Assembly (NCBI GenBank): GCA_029010495.1
Contig: JAQXKO010000025.1
Location: 1-64,000 of the forward strand
DNA: 64,000 nucleotides
Origin: Clostridiales bacterium
Lineage (GTDB): Bacteria > Bacillota > Clostridia > Lachnospirales > Lachnospiraceae
Direction of reading: 5' to 3'
Part shown: positions 27,032 to 34,934 of the stretch, piece after piece
Numbering within the stretch: the first letter of the stretch is position 1
Layout: the number at the start of each line of letters is the position of its first letter
The notes under the pieces: generated by a model
Seen by the model: only the letters and a program-made list of their open reading frames with translations
What the model was told of the DNA's origin: nothing
The model's database searches: none
Translations under genes and position numbers: made by a program

Positions 27032-28225
27032 ATGAATACACAGGAAATAATTTCAATTGCGGAGTCTTCATTAATGAAGACCTACGGACGTTACAAAATT
27101 GTTCTTGACAAGGGTGACGGTGTTACACTTTATGATACGGAGGGAAAGACTTATCTTGATTTCTGTGCCGGTATTGCGGTATTTGCTCTCGGATACAACA
27201 ATAAGGAATACAATGACGCCCTTAAGGCTCAAATCGACAAGTTGATACATACATCAAATTATTATTACAGTGAGCCTGCCGCTCTTGCTGCGCAAAACAT
27301 CAAAAACGCTACGGGTATGGACAGGGTTTTCTTTACAAACTCCGGTACTGAGGCAAATGAAGGAGCGATAAAGCTTGCCAGAAAATATTATTATATCAAT
27401 CACGGTAAAGCAGATAGTGAAATAATTGCAATGAATCATTCATTCCACGGCAGAAGCATCGGCTCACTTTCCGTAACCGGAACAAAGAAGTACAGAGAAG
27501 CATTTGAGCCGCTTATCGGAGGTGTCAAATGGGCTGAATTTAACAATATTGAAAGCGTAAAAGCTTCCGTTTCTGAAAAGACGTCCGCAATCATTATGGA
27601 AACAATTCAGGGTGAGGGCGGTATTTATCCTGCTGACGAGGATTTTATAAAGGAAGTAAGACGTATATGTGACGAAAATGATATTGTACTTATTTTTGAT
27701 GAGGTTCAGTGCGGTATGGGACGTACAGGCACCATGTATGCTTATCAGCAGTATGGAGTTAAGCCTGACATCGTAACTACTGCAAAGGCACTCGGCTGCG
27801 GTGTTCCTGTTGGGGCATTTTGTGCCAATGAAAAGGTAGCTGCTGCATTTGCACCGGGTGACCATGGTACGACCTACGGCGGAAATCCGTTTGTATGCGC
27901 TGCAATTAATAAGGTTTTTGAATTATTTGAAAAGGAAAACATTCTATCCAATGTTAAAGAAGTTGGAGATTATCTTTTTGAAAAGCTTGATGAGATTGCA
28001 GATAAATATGATTTTATTTCGGAGCATAGAGGAAGAGGTCTTATGCAGGGTCTTGAATTTAAAATGCCTGTAAAAGATATTGTCGCAAAATGTATTGACA
28101 GCGGTCTGATGCTTATATCGGCAGGAACGCAGATAATAAGATTCGTACCTCCTCTTGTAATTACAAAAAAGAACGTAGATGATATGATTGTGATTCTTAC
28201 CGGAGTGCTGGACGGTATTGAGTAA
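27032..28225 (+). CDS. argD: Acetylornithine aminotransferase
   Basis: This 397-residue class III PLP aminotransferase interconverts N-acetylglutamate semialdehyde and N-acetylornithine. The FTNSGTEANEGAIKLAR segment, the FDEVQCGMGRTG strand and the PLP lysine K252 in TTAKALGCG are present. The ATG at 27032 is chosen because AAGGAG lies directly upstream; an in-frame ATG at 26996 adds 12 unrelated residues. It is the last gene of argCJBD and is followed by a strong terminator. argF, needed for the ornithine to citrulline step, is not in the window. Confidence 0.96.
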   Translation: MNTQEIISIAESSLMKTYGRYKIVLDKGDGVTLYDTEGKTYLDFCAGIAVFALGYNNKEYNDALKAQIDKLIHTSNYYYSEPAALAAQNIKNATGMDRVFFTNSGTEANEGAIKLARKYYYINHGKADSEIIAMNHSFHGRSIGSLSVTGTKKYREAFEPLIGGVKWAEFNNIESVKASVSEKTSAIIMETIQGEGGIYPADEDFIKEVRRICDENDIVLIFDEVQCGMGRTGTMYAYQQYGVKPDIVTTAKALGCGVPVGAFCANEKVAAAFAPGDHGTTYGGNPFVCAAINKVFELFEKENILSNVKEVGDYLFEKLDEIADKYDFISEHRGRGLMQGLEFKMPVKDIVAKCIDSGLMLISAGTQIIRFVPPLVITKKNVDDMIVILTGVLDGIE

Positions 28226-28310
28226 TTCGTTATCAGTCAGTTGAATAAACAAGGTAAAGTAAAGAGTTAAGTGAGACAAGGTCTCCAAAATATAATTAGT
28301 GAAGAGTATT

Positions 28311-28347
28311 ATAGTGCGTTTGAATAATATCAAGCGCACTATTTTTT
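28311..28347 (+). terminator. Terminator of argCJBD
   Basis: Stem ATAGTGCG (28311-28318) pairs with CGCACTAT (28335-28342), extended inward by TTTGA/TCAAG, and is followed by TTTTTT. Confidence 0.8.
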
Positions 28348-28395
28348 GCGAAATAATATCAAAGGAGAATAATAAAATAAATAATTGTATAATTG

Positions 28396-28424
28396 TTGAC
28401 TTTATCTGTGAGGATTACTATACT
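28396..28424 (+). promoter_or_regulatory. Strong sigma-A promoter of the HTH-remnant/lipoprotein unit
   Basis: TTGACT (28396-28401) and TATACT (28419-28424) are spaced by 17 bases. A GGGGG ribosome binding site follows at 28431-28435, before the ATG of the broken HTH gene. Confidence 0.75.
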
Positions 28425-28446
28425 AAAAAAGGGGGTCAAATAAACT

Positions 28447-28654
28447 ATGGCATATAATAAAGACAATCAAATGACAATTGGGCAGAAACAACAGATTTTG
28501 AGAGAACTTCGTGAAAAAAGTGATACTATCATCTGAATGTGAGAACGCTGCAAACATGGGAACAAGGCACCCGTCCCACCCCTCCATACGTCCTGTACAT
28601 GATAGAGAGAATACTTGATTTAGAAAAAAAAACAGAAAAGGAGAATCAGTCATG
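28447..28654 (+). pseudogene. Broken helix-turn-helix regulator
   Basis: The ATG at 28447 starts a 29-codon frame with MTIGQKQQILRELREKS, the first helix of a small HTH protein, which stops at TGA 28534. A shifted frame from about 28530 then reads LNVRTLQTWEQG and PPYVLYMIERILDL, which is the recognition helix and tail of the same kind of protein. Its stop (28652-28654 region) overlaps the ATG of the lipoprotein. The segment in between, where the SQREFA-like turn should be, is missing, so a deletion plus frame shift removed the DNA-binding turn. The intact promoter and ribosome binding site suggest a recent lesion. Confidence 0.7.
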
Positions 28655-29632
28655 AAGAAGAATTTTAATTTAGTTACATTAGTTGTAGTTGTAATGATGG
28701 TTGTACTCACGGCCTGCGGTAATAAGGCTGAGCAGAGCAACGGCACACCAACCGGCAGCATAAGCACAAACAAAAATAATTCAGCCAATGCAGACAATAC
28801 AATCACAAACACCATTACGGACCCGGACACGGAACCGGATACGGAACCGGGAGAGGAGACTACCCCATCGGAAGCCCCTACAGGTACAGTTACTCCTGAG
28901 GATCCATCAGTAGAACCAACAGGTGCTGTTACAGAAGGTCCAAAGGAAGAGAATCCATCATTAACACCTGATGCAAATGTCACATTAACACCAGCAGCGA
29001 ATATCACAGAAAAGCCAACTGCGGTTGCGACAAAGGCCCCTTCAGGTCATACCCCGGATCCAACAAGGATGCCAGGTGCTACAGCAACACCTGTACCAAC
29101 AAAAATTCCAGTGGTAGTTGCATCACCAACTCCATCAAGAGTTCCAACAAAGGTTCCTGTACCAACCAAGGTTCCTACAAAGGTTCCGACAAAGGTTCCC
29201 GTAGCAACCTCAACACCTACTCCTACACCGACACCACATGTCGTTTCTTATATATTAGTGGTAGATAAGAAGGTGGCAACAGAGCTGTCTAATGACGGAT
29301 CACTTGTGCTTTATTATTTTGAACATGATACAGCTCCGGATTATCCGTATATTACAAGTCATACAAATTATACTGCCGAAATGGTTAAAAGTCATTTGGA
29401 AAAAGGAAAACCTATGCGAACTATATTTTTAGATGCATGTGACTCTATCCCATCTGCCTACCACTATGACAAGTATTATGTAATCGGCACTGAGGAAATT
29501 ATTGTGGATGTGGATTATGTTTATCCTAATGGATATTATGGTATTGTAAATTCAAGAGGAAACATTGACGTATACAAAGCGAATAACACAGTTGGCTGCA
29601 TTTACAGTGATGGAAGAGTAGTAAGATATTGA
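28652..29632 (+). CDS. Thr/Pro-rich repeat lipoprotein, function unknown
   Basis: This 326-residue protein has a lipoprotein signal peptide with lipobox LTAC at about residues 19-22, so it should be anchored to the outer face of the membrane. Residues 25-205 are low complexity (Thr, Pro, Glu, Ala, Asn), ending in a run of PTKV units, and resemble a cell-wall-spanning stalk. The last 125 residues form a compact domain rich in Tyr and Asp that I do not recognise. AAGGAG precedes the ATG, which overlaps the broken HTH gene's end. Composition differs from neighbouring genes, which is consistent with an accessory surface protein. Confidence 0.75.
   Translation: MKKNFNLVTLVVVVMMVVLTACGNKAEQSNGTPTGSISTNKNNSANADNTITNTITDPDTEPDTEPGEETTPSEAPTGTVTPEDPSVEPTGAVTEGPKEENPSLTPDANVTLTPAANITEKPTAVATKAPSGHTPDPTRMPGATATPVPTKIPVVVASPTPSRVPTKVPVPTKVPTKVPTKVPVATSTPTPTPTPHVVSYILVVDKKVATELSNDGSLVLYYFEHDTAPDYPYITSHTNYTAEMVKSHLEKGKPMRTIFLDACDSIPSAYHYDKYYVIGTEEIIVDVDYVYPNGYYGIVNSRGNIDVYKANNTVGCIYSDGRVVRY
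29140..29202 (+). repeat. PTKV-encoding short tandem repeats
   Basis: Five degenerate copies of a unit around AAGGTTCC, mostly 12 bases apart, encode successive PTKVP motifs in the lipoprotein stalk. All spacing is in multiples of three, so slippage would change stalk length without frame loss. Confidence 0.7.
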
Positions 29633-29807
29633 ATTTTTACAAAAAAAATAAAAAAAATATCCCAAAATACAAAAAATCGCTTTTATTTTTGCAATTTTTT
29701 GCGATAATATATGCGTAATCCAAAAAAAGAAAAAAAACAGCCTCAAATGAGGCGAGAACACAGTAGGACATATAAAAGCGATTGGCAAAAGAAAACAACT
29801 CAATCGA
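29633..29807 (+). other. A-rich spacer after the lipoprotein gene
   Basis: This very A/T-rich stretch has no terminator after the lipoprotein gene. A CCTC-AAAT-GAGG hairpin lies near 29743-29754. An alternative 37-codon frame from the ATG at 29751 reads highly charged and is not convincing. Confidence 0.35.
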
Positions 29808-29891
29808 ATGATTACAATCTTAAGCATCGTTGCTTTGCTCGTTGGAATTATCCGCATTGAGGCAGAAACAACCCCAACAGCATCTAAGTAA
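29808..29891 (+). CDS. Possible 27-residue membrane micropeptide
   Basis: A short frame begins MITILSIVALLVGIIRI, a single hydrophobic helix, and ends in a polar, Thr-rich tail. Its stop codon lies in the loop of the following terminator. In-frame codons upstream (KRKQLNR) add a positive stretch but reach a stop without a start codon. No clear ribosome binding site is visible, so it may equally be the end of a longer gene that has lost its start. Function is unknown. Confidence 0.35.
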   Translation: MITILSIVALLVGIIRIEAETTPTASK

Positions 29892-29911
29892 TAACTTAGG
29901 TGCTTTTTTTA
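29880..29911 (+). terminator. Terminator of the lipoprotein/micropeptide unit
   Basis: Arms GCATCTAAG (29880-29888) and CTTAGGTGC (29895-29903) form a 9-bp stem with a 6-base loop, followed by seven T. Confidence 0.85.
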
Positions 29912-30047
29912 TGCCCTGAAAGCTACTGTTCAAAGAACAGTTAATATATAACGAGCCGGAACTTTCATGGGATTTTGATGTGAGTTCAAAAAAGCTTTAT
30001 TAATTTATTACAAAAATATGAACTTTATAATTATAAACACTTTTCAC

Positions 30048-30076
30048 TTGTAAAGATTGGTATTTTGAGCTACAAT
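30048..30076 (+). promoter_or_regulatory. Sigma-A promoter of the comEA-comEC operon
   Basis: TTGTAA (30048-30053) and TACAAT (30071-30076) are spaced by 17 bases. The promoter overlaps the first codons of the longest comEA frame, which excludes the upstream TTG start at 30065. The rest of 29912-30047 shows nothing recognisable. Confidence 0.65.
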
Positions 30077-30118
30077 AATAAAGACACAGGCATGATTACA
30101 ATCAATGGAGGTATATTG

Positions 30119-30757
30119 GTGAAAAAATTTACATTGATTGTAGTTATATTTATTTTAAGTATTATTTCGGTTGTTAAGATTTATGAGCAAAAGCAAGAGC
30201 AAAAAGACGAGTATATTCTCGAAAGTGAAAATTCTGCTGATAATAAGAATTCTGATAAAACTGCCATCGACGATAATAATGATAGTGACGAAGCTGCCGA
30301 TGTTATTATCAGGGCTTACATTTGCGGAAAAGTTAAAGAACAGGGCGTCTACAGCCTCAAAGAAGGAAGCAGAATAATAGATCTTGTTGATATGGCCGGC
30401 GGTTTTCTTGAAGGAGCTGCGGGCGAATATGTTAATCTTGCCGCAGTTGTAAATGATGGTGAACGGATATATATTCCGTCTGTCGAGGAGATAAAGGAGA
30501 ATGGTATAACTTCGCCATTGTCAACGCCGGATTCGGGAAACGGTACTTCGTCTGTTCAAAACGGTAAGATAAACATTAATACTGCCGATACATCAAAGCT
30601 TATGACATTGCCGGGAATCGGAGAGACCAAGGCAAATGCCATTGTAAATTATCGCATAAAGCATGGTAAATTTAATGATGTCAAAGATATTATGAATGTC
30701 AGTGGCATAGGAAATGCTACATTTAATAATATTAAGGATTTTATTACGGTTAAATAA
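30119..30757 (+). CDS. comEA: ComEA-like competence DNA-binding protein
   Basis: This 212-residue protein has one N-terminal membrane helix, an acidic linker, an SLBB domain (IRAYICGKVKEQGVYSLKEG onward) and a C-terminal helix-hairpin-helix pair (ININTADTSKLMTLPGIGETKANAIV, then VSGIGNATFNNI). These are the parts of the ComEA receptor, which binds double-stranded DNA outside the membrane for uptake through ComEC. The start is GTG 30119, seven bases after GGAGG. ComEC is at the far end of the same tightly packed gene run. Confidence 0.9.
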   Translation: MKKFTLIVVIFILSIISVVKIYEQKQEQKDEYILESENSADNKNSDKTAIDDNNDSDEAADVIIRAYICGKVKEQGVYSLKEGSRIIDLVDMAGGFLEGAAGEYVNLAAVVNDGERIYIPSVEEIKENGITSPLSTPDSGNGTSSVQNGKININTADTSKLMTLPGIGETKANAIVNYRIKHGKFNDVKDIMNVSGIGNATFNNIKDFITVK

Positions 30758-30773
30758 TTAAGGAGAAAATATA

Positions 30774-31463
30774 ATGGGGCGCAGGGTTTTAGTAGTTGAT
30801 GATGAGAAGCTTATTGTTAAAGGACTTAAATTCAGTCTTGAACAGGAGGGCTTAAATGTTGACTGCTGCTATGACGGAGAAGCTGCAGTCGAGATGATTA
30901 TGTCAAATGAATATGATTTAGTATTGCTTGATGTAATGCTTCCTAAGAAAAACGGTTTTGAGGTTTGTCAACAGGTCAGGGAGTTTTCGGAAGTGCCTAT
31001 TATCATGCTTACTGCCAAGGGAGAGGATATTAATAAAATTCTCGGACTTGAATATGGCGCCGATGATTATATTACAAAGCCATTTAATATTTTAGAGGTT
31101 AAAGCGCGTATTAAGGCTATTATGAGACGTAACAACCGTGCTCAGGAGGGTACGTCTCAAAAGAAAAATCTCAATAAAAAAGGTCTTGTTCTTGATAAAG
31201 AGTCAAGAAGAGTATTTGTTGACGGCGTTGAGATTAATCTTACCGTAAGAGAGTTTGATTTGCTTGAATTATTGGTATCTAATCCTTCAAAGGTATATTC
31301 CAGGGATAATCTTATGAATCTTATCTGGGGCTTTGATTTTCCGGGCGATGCAAGAACGGTTGACGTTCATATCAGAAGACTGCGGGAGAAGATTGAGGCT
31401 AATCCGAGTGAACCTAAATATGTTCACACAAAATGGGGAGTAGGATATTATTTCGATGATTAA
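30774..31463 (+). CDS. OmpR/PhoB-family response regulator
   Basis: This 229-residue regulator has a receiver domain with DDE near residue 10, phosphorylatable Asp in LLLDVMLPK (about D53), the TAK switch and a conserved Lys in YITKPF. It is joined to a winged-helix DNA-binding domain ending VHIRRLREKIE and WGVGYYF. It resembles WalR/PhoP-type regulators of the envelope. An AAGGAG site precedes the ATG, and the kinase gene overlaps its end by 8 bases. Target promoters cannot be told from the window. Confidence 0.93.
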   Translation: MGRRVLVVDDEKLIVKGLKFSLEQEGLNVDCCYDGEAAVEMIMSNEYDLVLLDVMLPKKNGFEVCQQVREFSEVPIIMLTAKGEDINKILGLEYGADDYITKPFNILEVKARIKAIMRRNNRAQEGTSQKKNLNKKGLVLDKESRRVFVDGVEINLTVREFDLLELLVSNPSKVYSRDNLMNLIWGFDFPGDARTVDVHIRRLREKIEANPSEPKYVHTKWGVGYYFDD

Positions 31464-32898
31464 GAAAACTCTTTTACGTATATTTAATTTATACTTTATT
31501 ATTATATCTACTATTCTAATCTCCGGTATTTTTGTATCTGAAATATGTATTAATAGTACTGTTTCAGAATATAAGGAATCGGTATCTTCAAAAAAAGCAG
31601 AAGAAGTATCTGCATACGCTACCCGTATATCCAATCAGATATTGGTTACGGATTATCTTAAATCCACCAATGATACAATTGACAATGAGCTGGATGTTGC
31701 TGCAGAGTTATATGGGGGGCGTATTCTTGTCGTTAATTCTACTCTTGAAATCATATATGACAGCTATGGCAGGGATAAGTATAAGACTGCCCTGATGACA
31801 GAAATCCTCAGTACATTTAAGGGAAACAATGTGAGCAATGTTGATTGGAAAAATGCAAAGGGAACATTATGTCACGGTATAACTGAGAGCAATCGAATTA
31901 ACGGCTGTATTATGTTTATTTATTCCCTTGATAAGGAATCTGAATCACTTAATAATATTACACACACTCTTAATGTTATCTCTCTTGCTGTCATTATCGC
32001 CATGCTTTTTCTTGGGATAATTATTTCACTTGTAATTACAAAACCTCTTAAGGGAATGCAGCAGAAGCTTGATAAAATTTCAAACGGCGATATGGAGGTC
32101 GAACTTGACGAAAAGGGTATTTACGAGTTTAAAAAGGTATCAGAATCCGTTAACGGCATGCTGACAAGGGTTCGTGCGACTGACAAGACCCAGCAGGAAT
32201 TTGTTTCAAATGTTTCACATGAGCTTAAAACGCCTATGACTTCAATGAAAGTGCTTGCTGAAACGCTTCTTATGCAGGAGGGTGCGCCGGAAGAGATGTA
32301 TCGTGAATTCCTGTCTGATATTAATCAGGAAATTGACAGGGAAAATAATATTATTAACGATCTTTTGGAGCTTGTTAAGCTTAAGGATAAAAATATTGTT
32401 CCTAATATTACCAGGTGCAGTATTAATGAAATATTGGAGCTTGTATTAAAAAGAATCACACCGATTGCCCGTGCAAGAAATATTGAAATTATTTATGAAA
32501 GCTATAAAGAGGTAATAATGCAGGTTGATTCCAACAGGATTATTATGGCTCTTACAAATATATGTGAAAATGCCGTAAAGTACAATAAGGATAACGGAAG
32601 AGTAAGGGTAGCTCTGACCTCTGATATAAGGCATGCATATATAACTGTAGAGGATACCGGACGCGGTATTCCGGAGGAATCGTTGAATCATATATTCGAC
32701 CGCTTTTATCGTGTTGATAAAGCCAGAGACAGAGAGACAGGCGGGAGTGGTCTGGGACTTTATATTGTGAGTGATATAGTAAGACTTCATGGCGGTACCA
32801 TTAAAGTGACAAGCCGGCTGGGAGAAGGCACAAAATTTGTTATTAAGCTGCCATTAACACAAAAGAGCACTAATTTAGATTCTGTAAAGTCCAATTAA
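31456..32898 (+). CDS. Membrane sensor histidine kinase, WalK/PhoR type
   Basis: This 480-residue kinase has two membrane helices (about residues 8-28 and 172-194) flanking an extracytoplasmic sensor of about 140 residues. A HAMP domain follows, then a HisKA dimerisation helix with FVSNVSHELKTPM (phospho-acceptor His near residue 256) and an HATPase domain with the NICENAVKYN N box, DTGRGIP G1 box and GGSGLGLYIV G2 box. There is no PAS domain, unlike Bacillus WalK. It overlaps the regulator gene and shares its operon with envelope genes, suggesting that it senses the cell surface. Confidence 0.93.
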   Translation: MIKKTLLRIFNLYFIIISTILISGIFVSEICINSTVSEYKESVSSKKAEEVSAYATRISNQILVTDYLKSTNDTIDNELDVAAELYGGRILVVNSTLEIIYDSYGRDKYKTALMTEILSTFKGNNVSNVDWKNAKGTLCHGITESNRINGCIMFIYSLDKESESLNNITHTLNVISLAVIIAMLFLGIIISLVITKPLKGMQQKLDKISNGDMEVELDEKGIYEFKKVSESVNGMLTRVRATDKTQQEFVSNVSHELKTPMTSMKVLAETLLMQEGAPEEMYREFLSDINQEIDRENNIINDLLELVKLKDKNIVPNITRCSINEILELVLKRITPIARARNIEIIYESYKEVIMQVDSNRIIMALTNICENAVKYNKDNGRVRVALTSDIRHAYITVEDTGRGIPEESLNHIFDRFYRVDKARDRETGGSGLGLYIVSDIVRLHGGTIKVTSRLGEGTKFVIKLPLTQKSTNLDSVKSN

Positions 32899-32910
32899 AG
32901 GAGAAGAAAA

Positions 32911-33867
32911 ATGTCAATTAATAAAACTCAGGATATTATAAATGAGGTTTCTAAGGTTGTAACAGGTAAGGAAATTCAGATAAAAAAAGCTCTTGCTGCA
33001 ATTATAGCGGGAGGTCATATTCTGATTGAAGATGTTCCGGGTGTCGGAAAAACAACCTTAGCAACATCTTTTTCAAAGGTAATGTCCTTAAAAAACAACA
33101 GGGTACAGTTTACTCCTGACGTAATGCCTGCTGATATCCTGGGATTTAACATGTATGATAAAAATATAGGTAAATTTGTATATCATAATGGAACAATTAT
33201 GTGTAATCTCTTCCTTGCTGATGAGATAAACCGTACTTCGCCTAAAACACAGTCTGCACTTCTTGAGGTAATGGAGGAAGGAAAGGTAACGGTTGACGGC
33301 GTGACAAGAAAGGTCCCTGAACCGTTTATTGTAATTGCGACACAGAATCCGAAGGGAAGTGCGGGAACACAGCTCCTTCCGGAATCTCAGCTTGACCGCT
33401 TTATGATATGCATGAGCATGGGTTATCCGGACTTTAAGCATGAGGTAGAAATCGCAAAGGGTAAGGCGGTTAAAAATGATGTGGATTTGTCTGCAGTGAT
33501 TTCATCAGAGGCTCTCGTCAAAATGCAGGAGGAGGCAGCAGACGTATATATTCATAATAATATATACTGCTACATAACAAAGCTTGTTGCACTTACGCGT
33601 GAAAATCCTTATATCGAGCTTGGCGTCAGTCCGAGAGGAACAATTGCCCTTACACGTATGGTTAAAGCCTGGGCATATATTAATGAAAGAAATTATGTTA
33701 CTCCGCAGGATGTAACAGATGTATTTTCAGACGTAACCAAGCATAGAATTGTGCTTAATACAAAGGCCAGAGTCACTCATATCAGCGAGGAGACGGTATT
33801 AAAGGAGATTGTTGATAATCTCGTTTCACCGGTGACATACAGGGAAAGGGTAAAGTATGATAATTAA
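32911..33867 (+). CDS. MoxR-family AAA+ ATPase
   Basis: This 318-residue ATPase has Walker A GVGKTTLA near residue 45, Walker B LADEINR near residue 108, sensor 1 IATQNP and a C-terminal lid with SPRGTIALTRMVKAWA. These are MoxR/RavA family features. MoxR proteins act as chaperones that insert cofactors or mature partner proteins, and are commonly encoded with DUF58 and transglutaminase-like proteins, as here. A GGAG site precedes the ATG. The DUF58 gene overlaps its end by 11 bases. Confidence 0.93.
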   Translation: MSINKTQDIINEVSKVVTGKEIQIKKALAAIIAGGHILIEDVPGVGKTTLATSFSKVMSLKNNRVQFTPDVMPADILGFNMYDKNIGKFVYHNGTIMCNLFLADEINRTSPKTQSALLEVMEEGKVTVDGVTRKVPEPFIVIATQNPKGSAGTQLLPESQLDRFMICMSMGYPDFKHEVEIAKGKAVKNDVDLSAVISSEALVKMQEEAADVYIHNNIYCYITKLVALTRENPYIELGVSPRGTIALTRMVKAWAYINERNYVTPQDVTDVFSDVTKHRIVLNTKARVTHISEETVLKEIVDNLVSPVTYRERVKYDN

Positions 33868-34915
33868 TTGTATATTATCTGCCGTAACCGTTTTTATAAT
33901 ATTGTACATTGCAATGATTTTTAAAAGCACCGCTTTGACCATGCTTGTAATACTCCTGGTGTTAGAATTATTATCCGGTATTATATATACAATTATTGTA
34001 TCAAAGAAAGTTAAAGTGATTGTCATGGTTCCGATTACGCTGTCGGAAATAAACAGGGAATCATCAGTGATAATTAAAACAATAAATTATAATCGGTTTA
34101 TTGTTAAGAAGCTAAAGATAAAGCTTAGTTGTATTGCAAATAATAATTTGGTTTCGACAAAAAAGATTATTATAAAAGATATAGTACCGGGGACTTCCGT
34201 ATATAAATGCGTTGTGAAGATAAACATGTCCGGTAATTTTCATTTTTCGACAGAAGATTATACAATATATGACATATTCGGTCTTTGGAGATTGAAAAAA
34301 AGAAATGTAAGCGGTGAAAACATGATTATCCTGCCTGGCATTTATGATGTAGGTATTACAATCGGACAGAATATAATTAACTTTTTTTCTGATACTGATT
34401 ATTATGATGAATTAAGACCCGGCTATGACCCTAATGAGGTTTTTAAAATCAGAGAATTCAGGGCAGGTGACAGACTGCAGAATGTTCATTGGAAGCTGTC
34501 AGCTAAAAATAATGATTTTATCGTAAAGGAAAACAGTTTTCCGAAAGCATGTCCTATTGTACTTATTATTGACAGAAATGTTATGAACTCACAGAAAAGT
34601 ATGGATGCCGTTGCGAGTGTTTCTTTTTCGTTGATGGATAATAAGCAGCCGCATTATGCGGCATGGTTTTCGGCAAAGCAAAAGGAAATAATAAGGGCCA
34701 GAATAGATGATGAGGAAAGCTTTTATCTTTTTATTACAAGCTTTCTTTGTGATATTGATAAACAGCCCCATGATAATCTGATTGATTTATACAAAAGCAA
34801 ATACAGAAGTGAAGTATTTCTTTATACCGTGGAATTTGATAACAATAAAATCATTATTAATAATATTACATATGAATTTGACAGGCTCGAGGAATCAGAG
34901 CTGATTTTTAATTGA
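33857..34915 (+). CDS. DUF58-domain membrane protein
   Basis: This 352-residue protein starts with two adjacent hydrophobic helices (residues 5-50), followed by a beta-rich region. The DUF58 signature is seen as LRPGYDPNEVFKIREFRAGDRLQNVHWKLSAKNND near residues 190-225, here with WKLSA rather than the WKATA of some members. DUF58 proteins, some with a vWA-like fold, are partners of MoxR ATPases and transglutaminase proteins; the molecular role is unsettled. The gene overlaps moxR and is followed after 19 bases by the transglutaminase gene. Confidence 0.9.
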   Translation: MIINCILSAVTVFIILYIAMIFKSTALTMLVILLVLELLSGIIYTIIVSKKVKVIVMVPITLSEINRESSVIIKTINYNRFIVKKLKIKLSCIANNNLVSTKKIIIKDIVPGTSVYKCVVKINMSGNFHFSTEDYTIYDIFGLWRLKKRNVSGENMIILPGIYDVGITIGQNIINFFSDTDYYDELRPGYDPNEVFKIREFRAGDRLQNVHWKLSAKNNDFIVKENSFPKACPIVLIIDRNVMNSQKSMDAVASVSFSLMDNKQPHYAAWFSAKQKEIIRARIDDEESFYLFITSFLCDIDKQPHDNLIDLYKSKYRSEVFLYTVEFDNNKIIINNITYEFDRLEESELIFN

Positions 34916-34934
34916 TATTTATGGGAGTTGGTTG

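Noticed and set aside
28423..29007. A 194-codon frame on the minus strand across the lipoprotein gene
   Set aside because: It mirrors the Thr/Pro-rich coding sequence, has repetitive Val/Gly/Ser composition and no ribosome binding site.
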